64,000 bases of DNA, from positions 1 to 64,000 of the forward strand of contig JAOMBO010000001.1 of the NCBI GenBank assembly GCA_028344575.1, in the 5' to 3' direction. Origin of the DNA: Candidatus Nitrosopelagicus sp. (GTDB taxonomy: Archaea > Thermoproteota > Nitrososphaeria > Nitrososphaerales > Nitrosopumilaceae). Of this stretch, positions 56,416 through 64,000 are shown in pieces. Both the position numbers and the translations under genes were made by a program. Below the pieces are notes generated by a model that saw nothing but the letters and a program-made list of their open reading frames with translations, searched no databases and was not told the origin of the DNA. Positions within the stretch are counted from its first letter, which is position 1. Every line of letters starts with the position of its first letter.

Positions 56416-58128
56416 TTATAGTTTTGCCCCAAGTTTATCATGTATTTGAGCAAGAATCATCTTTGCTTTTTCTTTATTTTCAAAGGATTCACCTTGCTTA
56501 TCCAATATGGAATCTATTTCAAATTCTTTATCGGTAAGAATTTCTGCAACATGTTCATCAAGAGTTCCTTTTCCCACCAAATAATATGCAAAGACAGTAT
56601 TTTTCTGACCAATCCTATGTAATCTATCTTCTGCCTGTCGGTGTATTGCAGGACTCCAGTCTAATTCTGCAAATATCACATATTTTGCATTTGTAAGATT
56701 AATTCCAACATTTCCTGCCCTCAAACCTGCAATCATTAATTTTGTTTGCCCCTTTTGGAATCTATCAATTTCACGTTGACGTATAACATCAGTTTGACCA
56801 CCAATAATTGATGCAGGGTTATAATCTGCCAAGCTTTGATGTAATAAATTATGAATCGCCTTATGGTGACAGAATACTACAACACTCTCTTCTATTTCCA
56901 TGATATCATTTACAAAATTAGTTACATGTTTTAATTTTGCAAGACCTGCAGCTTGTCTTTCACTTTCAATTGCACGATGGTATGATGCAGATTTATCAAA
57001 TGCAGATTCGGCATATTTTTGCTCTTCTTCAAGTTTTTTCCAAATTTTTTGTAATTCAGACTTGTAAAATTTTTCATCAGCATGAACAGGTGAGGAATAA
57101 CGTACTTTAGCTTTTAATTCTTTGAGAACATCAGATTTTTTCCTTCTCAACATAACATGTTTTGTTAATTGATTACGTAGTGTATCACGTTTATTTTCAA
57201 GGACGATTGCTTTTCCTTTTTCATTTACATAGCAGAAATATTCACAGAACTCCTTGAAACTTCCAAGTAGACCTGGTTTTAAAATATCAACAATTGGCCA
57301 GATTTCAGAACCTCTATTGTATATTGGAGTTCCAGATAGACCAACCCGATATTTCACACTTTCATCAGTTGCAAGTGCTTTTACAGCAGCATATTTTTGA
57401 GTGGTTTTAGATCTTAGGTGTTGAACCTCATCACATACAACAGAACGAATTCCAAGTTTTAATAAATCAGGTAATCTTTTAGAAAGTAATTCATAATTAA
57501 TTATATAGAAATCATATTTTTCAATATCAGCATTTTTTCCATTTCTAATCATTGTGCTAGATGGAGATTCATCATCAATTACTTTTCCATTTTTGCCTTT
57601 CTTCTTTAGAAATTTTTCAATTTCCCTTTGCCAGTTTGTTAATGTCACAAGAGGAGCAACAATTAGTGCAGGGAATGAATTTTTCTCTTTTGACAGATAC
57701 GCTAATGTTTGAACAGTTTTTCCAAGACCCATTTCATCAGCAAGTAATGCATTTCCACTTGATTTGATCAAGAAATCAAGACCTTCTCTTTGGAAGTCCA
57801 ATAGATTTCCTTTGAATTGTTTACTAGGGGTAGCCTGTTGTAATTTCTCAATTTTTGGTACTCTTGTTTTTTTAATTGTTAGCGGCGCAATTTTTCTTTT
57901 CCAAACAGAATTTGAAAGAATTTCAAAAGAATAACGATCATTGATCATTTTTAATTTTTTGATGTTTTCATCGGTATCTGATACAATCACTTCGTCAGGT
58001 TTATCCCCATACCAACCACGTGGAATTAATTTAGATGCCATGTTTACGGCACGATTTCCAGAAATTTTCCAGCACCAAGTTCCAGAATAACGATCCAATA
58101 CAAATTCTAAAGTTCCAAATTTTTCCAT
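56416..58128 (-). CDS. SNF2-family DEAD/DEAH helicase
   Basis: LADEMGLGKTVQTLAYL, CDEVQHLR, LSGTPIYNRGSEIW, ELDWSPAIHRQAEDRLHRIGQ. Confidence 0.93.
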   Translation of the reverse strand: MEKFGTLEFVLDRYSGTWCWKISGNRAVNMASKLIPRGWYGDKPDEVIVSDTDENIKKLKMINDRYSFEILSNSVWKRKIAPLTIKKTRVPKIEKLQQATPSKQFKGNLLDFQREGLDFLIKSSGNALLADEMGLGKTVQTLAYLSKEKNSFPALIVAPLVTLTNWQREIEKFLKKKGKNGKVIDDESPSSTMIRNGKNADIEKYDFYIINYELLSKRLPDLLKLGIRSVVCDEVQHLRSKTTQKYAAVKALATDESVKYRVGLSGTPIYNRGSEIWPIVDILKPGLLGSFKEFCEYFCYVNEKGKAIVLENKRDTLRNQLTKHVMLRRKKSDVLKELKAKVRYSSPVHADEKFYKSELQKIWKKLEEEQKYAESAFDKSASYHRAIESERQAAGLAKLKHVTNFVNDIMEIEESVVVFCHHKAIHNLLHQSLADYNPASIIGGQTDVIRQREIDRFQKGQTKLMIAGLRAGNVGINLTNAKYVIFAELDWSPAIHRQAEDRLHRIGQKNTVFAYYLVGKGTLDEHVAEILTDKEFEIDSILDKQGESFENKEKAKMILAQIHDKLGAKL

Positions 58129-58187
58129 GTTCTGTTTCCGAATTTTAGCTCATAGTTTTTCATGGTTTATGAACTTTAGGTTTGAAA

Positions 58188-58910
58188 TTATTCGTGGTTT
58201 ATATCAGATTCCAGTAGTTTAGTAGTTCTTTGGAGTAATTGCTCCAAATTGGTACATTCTAAAATTGGTTGTAGATCTAATGGAGTCTGAGATGCTAGTG
58301 CACATAAGGAATGGACGTACTCCATAGTAGGAGTTTCAGTTTTTAGATAATATTGTTCCAAAACATGATCTAATTGATGTGAAGTTAAATCAAGATTTCC
58401 ATTAGTTTTTTTGATTTTATTTTTCCACAAATCTACCAAATTTTCCCAATCATTAAGAGAAATGGATTCATCTATTTCAGAAACCATTTCAATTTCAGCT
58501 TGAATGTACATTTTCTTTTCAACACCATCATCATGATGCAGTTGTTCTACTGTTTTTGCACCCTCCACAGTAAAAGGATCATAATCATCTGTTTTTTTGA
58601 GGGATGGAGAAATTAAACGAATAATTCTAAATTTTCTACGACCTCTAACATTTACAAATAGATGACCGCTGGTAGAATCAACATCCTTGCAATCAACAAT
58701 TTTTGCTAGAGTGCCAATATCATATGGTGCCTGCCAATTTGACAGAGTTGCACTATCATGCCCTAGGCAAACTCCAAATTCCTTCTCACCAAGCATACAA
58801 TCATCAATCATCTGTTTATACCTAGGTTCAAAAATTCTCAAAGGAAGATCTTGATTAGGGAATAGTACTAAATCTAAAGGAAATATGGGAATAATCTTAG
58901 TTTCACTCAT
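58188..58910 (-). CDS. Stand-alone Lon N-terminal (substrate-binding) domain protein
   Basis: IIPIFPLDLVLFPNQDLPLRIFEPRYKQMIDDC. Confidence 0.88.
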   Translation of the reverse strand: MSETKIIPIFPLDLVLFPNQDLPLRIFEPRYKQMIDDCMLGEKEFGVCLGHDSATLSNWQAPYDIGTLAKIVDCKDVDSTSGHLFVNVRGRRKFRIIRLISPSLKKTDDYDPFTVEGAKTVEQLHHDDGVEKKMYIQAEIEMVSEIDESISLNDWENLVDLWKNKIKKTNGNLDLTSHQLDHVLEQYYLKTETPTMEYVHSLCALASQTPLDLQPILECTNLEQLLQRTTKLLESDINHE

Positions 58911-58991
58911 AAACGTCCTATGTCATCATAATATAAAATTCAACTACATTTTTAGGCAATATTTTAAAAAGAAAATATAAGATAACATATC

Positions 58992-59507
58992 ATGGATGAG
59001 GAAAATAAAGAGACAGTAGTGCTAGGAGTAATTAGCCGAGGAATATCCAAATTTGACAAAATTTCTCAAGAGTCAAATGTTGAGCCAAAAGATTTAGAAT
59101 CAATTTTACAAAAATTAGAAAATTCAGGATTAATCAAAGTTGATGAAAAAAAAGGTTGGCTTGGTACAAAAATAGAGATTAATCCAACAGAAGACGGTTA
59201 CAAAGAATTTGAACGTCAATTAAAAGTATTACAAGAAAAATGGAATCAATTAGAAAATAGCTACAAATCAGGTAACAAACAAGAATTGGAACAAAAACTA
59301 AAAGAAGATAAATCATTTTTGCCTTCAATGATGATGTTTGGGATTATCGATATGATGATGTTTAGTATGATGTTTAGTATGATTGGTTCAAGTATGGGAA
59401 GTTTCATTCCAATGGAGGATATGGGAGGAATAGATAATGATACAGACGATATGGGAGGATCCGATACAGGAGATGATGGCGGATTTGATATCGATATAGG
59501 CTTCTGA
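58992..59507 (+). CDS. Winged-helix-like protein with Met-rich segment and Asp/Gly-rich tail
   Basis: N-terminal region similar to 26963..27532; MMMFGIIDMMMFSMMFSMI; GGIDNDTDDMGGSDTGDDGGFDIDIGF. Confidence 0.75.
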   Translation: MDEENKETVVLGVISRGISKFDKISQESNVEPKDLESILQKLENSGLIKVDEKKGWLGTKIEINPTEDGYKEFERQLKVLQEKWNQLENSYKSGNKQELEQKLKEDKSFLPSMMMFGIIDMMMFSMMFSMIGSSMGSFIPMEDMGGIDNDTDDMGGSDTGDDGGFDIDIGF

Positions 59508-60508
59508 TGTCATACACATCTTTTGATAATGTAGGATTGGTGAAGGTACTATCTTTTTTTCAAACACATGATTCAGAATATTTATCAGGTCAAGATCTCA
59601 GCGATGTTTTAAAAATTAGTAGAGTAGCAGTATGGAAGCATATTAAAAAAATTAAAACATTAGGTTACAAAATTGAATCAAAACAAAAATTAGGATATAG
59701 ATTAGTAGATGATACTGAAAAACTTTTACCTTGGGAGATTACAACAGATCTGAAAACCAGAGTAATTGGAAAGAGAGTTCATTATTTTGAAGAAATTGAT
59801 TCAACACAGAGTTTTGCACAACAGATTGCATCAGATAAAAAAGAAGATGGGGCAATAATCATAGCTGAAAAACAAACAGCAGGTAAAGGACGATTAGATA
59901 GAAAATGGACATCGCCAAAAGGCGGAATTACATTTTCAATAATTATTCATCCAAAATTTGATGTTTCAAGTTCAACATTAGTTCCAATTTTATCCGCAGT
60001 TGCATTATCAAAATCGATTAAATCGGTTTTAGGAATAGAAACTGAAGTAAAATGGCCAAATGACATTACAATGAATGGGAAAAAAGTAGCAGGGATTCTA
60101 GTTGATGCATCATTTCAAGCTAATAGTATTGATTATCTAATTCTAGGTGTCGGGATTAATTTTGACATAGATGCAAAAAAACTAGAAAAAAAATTATCGA
60201 AGACTCCAAATTTTTATGGAATTAATTCACTTCGAGGAAAAAATGATAAAACACCTCCAAAATTACTACTCAAAGAATTTCTATTACAATTAGAAAAAAA
60301 TCTATTACAATTAGATAATGGGAAAAAATCACAAATTGTTAAAGAGTGGACGAAAAAGGCAGCAGGAATTGGTAAAAAAATCACAATAAACACATCAGAT
60401 GGAAAAATTTCAGGAATATCACATGGAATAGATAACGATGGTGCATTAAAACTAAAGACTAGAAAAGGAATAAAGAAAATAATTGCAGGGGATGTAGTTT
60501 TATCTTAA
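59507..60508 (+). CDS. birA: Biotin-protein ligase BirA with N-terminal HTH
   Basis: SRVAVWKHIKKIKTLGYKIESKQKLGYRL; AEKQTAGKGRLDRKWTSPKGGITFS; KWPNDI. Confidence 0.95.
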   Translation: MSYTSFDNVGLVKVLSFFQTHDSEYLSGQDLSDVLKISRVAVWKHIKKIKTLGYKIESKQKLGYRLVDDTEKLLPWEITTDLKTRVIGKRVHYFEEIDSTQSFAQQIASDKKEDGAIIIAEKQTAGKGRLDRKWTSPKGGITFSIIIHPKFDVSSSTLVPILSAVALSKSIKSVLGIETEVKWPNDITMNGKKVAGILVDASFQANSIDYLILGVGINFDIDAKKLEKKLSKTPNFYGINSLRGKNDKTPPKLLLKEFLLQLEKNLLQLDNGKKSQIVKEWTKKAAGIGKKITINTSDGKISGISHGIDNDGALKLKTRKGIKKIIAGDVVLS

Positions 60509-60568
60509 ATCTAGTACAATAGTCCATTATGTAGAATCATTTAATTTTGAAAAAATAAAATAATTATT

Positions 60569-61942
60569 GTGAACAGGAGTAGATTTTGGAATATTTTGGT
60601 ATTCATATCAACAGTTTTTGTATTATTTCTAGCTCCTACCATTAATGATTCATTTGCCGAGGAAATTAGAGATATTCCAGATTTGTATAAAAAAGCAAAT
60701 GAACATTTTATGATTGGAGAATATCATCAAGCAATAGGACTGTATGATAAAATTTTAGAAATTTCACCAACAAATACAAAAACATCATTAATGAAAGGAA
60801 TTGCACTAGAGAATCTTGAGAGACATAAGGCTTCAATTTTAGAATTTTACAAGGTAAATCAACAAGAACCCGAAAACATTAGAGCATTAGTTGGATTAGG
60901 AGTTGGATTTGGAAATTATGGAGAATACAAACAAGCATTGGAATATTTTGAACAAGCCTATGAATTAAATCCGGAGAATCATGTTGTAAAAAATTATTAT
61001 GAGTTTGCAACAAAAAATGCCAAAAAATATTTGTATAATGAAGCTGAAAAACCAGAAATATTTATGGTGAATATTCCAGAGACAGTGCCGGCATGGATTA
61101 AAAATACTGCAGGATGGTGGGCTACAGACAAGATTCCCGATGAAGAGTTTTTGAAAGGAATTAATTTTTTAATTGATAGTAATTTACTGATAGTTAATTT
61201 GTCAAATGTGCAAGAATTATCAGAAGAAGAGAGAAAAATTCATGAGAGAAATCAATGGGAGTTTTCCAGGTATTTAGATAGAATTGAAAATATAGTCAGT
61301 AAAGATAAGAGATACATCGAATACCCGAATCCAAGTAATGATGTTATTAAAAAATTCATGAGAGACTATGTAAAGTGGAATTATGATCAACAAATTGAAA
61401 TTGGGAATCAAGGATTTCCAAATCCAGAGTATAGACTAATAGATGATGTGTATTATTTAGAATACAAAATTTATGTTAATGATCAACCAGCCGCATTGCC
61501 ACTAGATCACGTAAGCACATTAGTGAATTCATTCAAACTGTGGGAAGGTGTGGAATTTGAAGCAAAGGATGATAGAAAAGTTAAGATAAATTTTGTCATA
61601 AGTAAAACAAAAGCTGATGCAAATCTTTGGGTAACATGGGTTGTCAGAGACATGGGACAAGGAGTTTTGGGACATGCAAATATTGGAAAAGGTATTGTCG
61701 AAGTAGCATTAGGAGGGTATGGATGTGATGGAAATTTTCAATTGTTTCATGTGAACACAGTAGAATATATTATGACACATGAGTTAGGTCACGGTATAGG
61801 ACTACCACACAGTAAAACACCGAATGGAGAAATTGAAAATGACATTATGCTTCCAACAATTCCTGAAACACATTATGCTTACTGTATGTTAGATCTTAAT
61901 AAGAAAATTAATACAGGTTCAATAGTTTTGAAAAAAGATTAA
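60569..61942 (+). CDS. Secreted TPR plus WxKNxAGWW-domain plus matrixin-like metalloprotease
   Basis: TPR repeats; VPAWIKNTAGWWATDKIPDEEF; MTHELGHGIGLPHSKTPNGEIENDIMLP; GTG start. Confidence 0.85.
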   Translation: MNRSRFWNILVFISTVFVLFLAPTINDSFAEEIRDIPDLYKKANEHFMIGEYHQAIGLYDKILEISPTNTKTSLMKGIALENLERHKASILEFYKVNQQEPENIRALVGLGVGFGNYGEYKQALEYFEQAYELNPENHVVKNYYEFATKNAKKYLYNEAEKPEIFMVNIPETVPAWIKNTAGWWATDKIPDEEFLKGINFLIDSNLLIVNLSNVQELSEEERKIHERNQWEFSRYLDRIENIVSKDKRYIEYPNPSNDVIKKFMRDYVKWNYDQQIEIGNQGFPNPEYRLIDDVYYLEYKIYVNDQPAALPLDHVSTLVNSFKLWEGVEFEAKDDRKVKINFVISKTKADANLWVTWVVRDMGQGVLGHANIGKGIVEVALGGYGCDGNFQLFHVNTVEYIMTHELGHGIGLPHSKTPNGEIENDIMLPTIPETHYAYCMLDLNKKINTGSIVLKKD

Positions 61943-62538
61943 CCTAGCGCTCTAGAATGTTTTTGTGTGTGAGGGCGTTCTCCCGAGAATTTACGTCGCA
62001 TGTGTCCGGAAGGTCGCCCATACAATAATTCTAGGAACCAACTTTCATGTTCTATTTCTTCCATGAGTATGTCTTTTGCAATATCATATGTGGAAGGATC
62101 TTTTCCATGAGTCATTTTACAAACCTTGTCCCAATTTACAATTGCACCTTGTTCAGCTTTGAGGCATTTTTCCAGAATTGCGTTTATGTCAGTAGGGTTT
62201 TTCGGTAATTGTAAAAATTCACATCCAGACATTTTGATAAATGCTTGTGCATCATTTGGTAAACTTCCACCTAACTGAAAAATTCTCTCAATACAAGATT
62301 CAAAGTGACTTAGATCTTCAAGACGTGCATCTTCAATAATTCCCTTAATTCCTTCACCTTCCATGCCAGTAGCATGCATTCTTAAATTTGTGAAATAATA
62401 ATATGCGGTGAATTCAACAGACGCGTTAGTTATTAGCTGTTTTACTAGTTTATCAACATCTAGTCCATTTTTTTTAAGAACTTCAACACCAACAACTTTC
62501 GGTTTTTTTATCACAGAAGATTTTTTTGATGTTGCCAT
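61939..62538 (-). CDS. Ferritin-like/Dps-like protein
   Basis: SVEFTAYYYFTNLRMHATGMEGEGIKGIIEDARLEDLSHFESCIERIFQLGG; MEEIEHESWF. Confidence 0.8.
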   Translation of the reverse strand: MATSKKSSVIKKPKVVGVEVLKKNGLDVDKLVKQLITNASVEFTAYYYFTNLRMHATGMEGEGIKGIIEDARLEDLSHFESCIERIFQLGGSLPNDAQAFIKMSGCEFLQLPKNPTDINAILEKCLKAEQGAIVNWDKVCKMTHGKDPSTYDIAKDILMEEIEHESWFLELLYGRPSGHMRRKFSGERPHTQKHSRALG

Positions 62539-62677
62539 GCTGTGATTGTTTTCAGGTATGAATAAAGAGTTTCGCTGGTTAGACTAAGAATATAGAATGA
62601 TTTCATGAATAAAGACATACAATTAACCAGTAGATTAGTTGTGAAGCCATATTAACTTCAAAATGGCATTAGAATAG

Positions 62678-63580
62678 TTGAAATCATCTAACGAACAAAG
62701 ATGTCCTTCTTGTAACAAAACTACACTGATCACTGATGATAATTCAGGAGAGATTGTTTGTAAGACATGCGGGATTGTTTTATCAGAGGGAAGTGAAGCG
62801 AGTGGACCAGAATGGAGATCATTTGCAAACGACGGGGTGGATAAAAGTAGAACAGGAACAGGAACGTCAATTACAATGCATGATATGGGACTATCCACCG
62901 TTATTGGTGCAGTCAATAAAGACGCAACAGGAAAACCACTTTCATCAGCAATGAAACAATCATTTGACAGAATTAGAACATGGGATAGTAGATCACAAGC
63001 TCATTCATCTGTAGATAAAAATTTGAGACAAGCACTAAGCGAGATGGATAAACTTAAGGATAAATTATCATTAACGGATGCAGTTATTGAGAAAGCTGCA
63101 TACATTTACCGAAAAGCAATTGATAAGAAATTAGTCAAAGGCCGTTCAATTCAAGGACTAGTTGCAGCATGTGTTTATGCTGCATGTAGAGATACAGAGA
63201 CGCCTAGAACATTGGACAACGTTGCAGACGGTATAAACATTAGACGAAAAGATGTAGCAAGATGTTACAGATTGGTATTTAGAGAATTAGACCTGAAAGT
63301 TCCAGTTGCAGATCCAATTAACGGAATTCCAAGAATAGCAAGTATTGCAGGATTAGGAGAGAAAACAAAAAGAAAGGCAGTTGAAATTCTAAGAAAAGCA
63401 AAAAAAATTGGAGTTGTTGCAGGAAAAGATCCAACCGGATTGGCAGCTGCGGCATTGTATCTTGCATGCATAACAGAAGGGGGAAATAAAACTCAAAAAG
63501 AAATTTCAGAAGCATCAGGTGTTACAGAAGTAACAATTCGTAACAGATGTGCAGGTCTTAAGATGTTTTTAGAAAAGTAA
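62678..63580 (+). CDS. tfb: Transcription initiation factor IIB (TFB), canonical zinc ribbon
   Basis: RCPSCNKTTLITDDNSGEIVCKTCGIVLSEG; cyclin repeats; TTG start. Confidence 0.96.
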   Translation: MKSSNEQRCPSCNKTTLITDDNSGEIVCKTCGIVLSEGSEASGPEWRSFANDGVDKSRTGTGTSITMHDMGLSTVIGAVNKDATGKPLSSAMKQSFDRIRTWDSRSQAHSSVDKNLRQALSEMDKLKDKLSLTDAVIEKAAYIYRKAIDKKLVKGRSIQGLVAACVYAACRDTETPRTLDNVADGINIRRKDVARCYRLVFRELDLKVPVADPINGIPRIASIAGLGEKTKRKAVEILRKAKKIGVVAGKDPTGLAAAALYLACITEGGNKTQKEISEASGVTEVTIRNRCAGLKMFLEK

Positions 63581-63582
63581 AA

Positions 63583-64000
63583 TTAACCAAAATCGTCCAA
63601 AGGATCTTTTTCACGTCTACGCATTATAGAAAATATTCCAAGAGTCATACCTAGCTGATACATAACATATAGAATTATTTGAAAAGTACTTGGAACATAG
63701 TCTGTAAATCTACCTAACATTGCAATAATAAAGACAATTACACTTATTGTGAAAATGAAATAACGGGATATACTATTCAATTCTGCAAATCTAAACAGCA
63801 GTATCAAAGTAATAGAAATGAATATTCCAGTTACGGCAATAATTCCTGCATTTAATCCAAGTACATCAATAAGCAAAAGAAATGCCGATTCAGGAGTTTC
63901 AGGGATTACAAACTCAGTGAATTCAACTTTTGATGGTTCTGCAAATTTTGAAATATTTCCGGCAGCATTGATTGAAAATAAAATTAAAATGATTATCGAT
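63583..64000 (-). CDS. Membrane protein, 5' end beyond window
   Basis: Frame of track ORF 63583..63876 stays open upstream to the window edge (SIIILILFSINAAGNISKFAEPSKVEFTEFVIPETPESAFLLLIDVLG...), so the track start is internal. Confidence 0.7.
   Translation of the reverse strand, partial: SIIILILFSINAAGNISKFAEPSKVEFTEFVIPETPESAFLLLIDVLGLNAGIIAVTGIFISITLILLFRFAELNSISRYFIFTISVIVFIIAMLGRFTDYVPSTFQIILYVMYQLGMTLGIFSIMRRREKDPLDDFG

Noticed and set aside
62575-62630. CTGGTTA...TAACCAG inverted repeat between ferritin-like and TFB genes
   Set aside because: Only 7-bp arms with a 42-nt loop; not distinguishable from chance in AT-rich DNA.
1-64000. CRISPR, toxin-antitoxin, restriction-modification or prophage modules
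   Set aside because: No repeat-spacer arrays, Cas, integrase, transposase, or paired toxin/antitoxin or methyltransferase/endonuclease signatures were recognised.
1-64000. tRNA/rRNA genes
   Set aside because: No T-loop GGTTCGAATCC-type signatures or rRNA cores seen on reading; tRNAscan-SE/Infernal would be decisive and were not run.

Overview
This is a low-GC archaeal chromosome segment. The gene content points to an ammonia-oxidising thaumarchaeon, most likely Nitrosopumilaceae: TFB paralogues, EF-2, deoxyhypusine synthase, family-B DNA polymerase, methylmalonyl-CoA mutase and epimerase (3HP/4HB-cycle type), PEFG-CTERM and 'WVKNNAGWW' surface proteins. The main accessory block is a urea-use locus at about 14.8-25.8 kb: ureD-G-F-E divergent from ureA and a fused ureBC, two SSS-family (DUR3-like) transporters, one with a C-terminal UspA domain, and an Lrp/AsnC regulator. 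No rRNA, tRNA, CRISPR array, transposase or phage module was recognised. The most interesting items are: (i) a recurrent 9-nt motif TAGTGCTAA, six exact copies plus variants, near gene starts and sometimes arranged as dyads; (ii) a pair of unannotated coiled-coil paralogues sharing a 'LAKEALATRSNKTLPKG..SGGPH' signature, one truncated by the window edge and absent from the ORF track; (iii) a small protein translationally coupled to a 2OG-Fe(II) oxygenase; (iv) an EF-Tu/SelB-like pseudo-GTPase coupled to a 39-aa zinc ribbon; (v) a TFB with a degenerate zinc ribbon; and (vi) eight micro-ORFs missing from the ORF track. All assignments come from reading the sequence; no searches were run.
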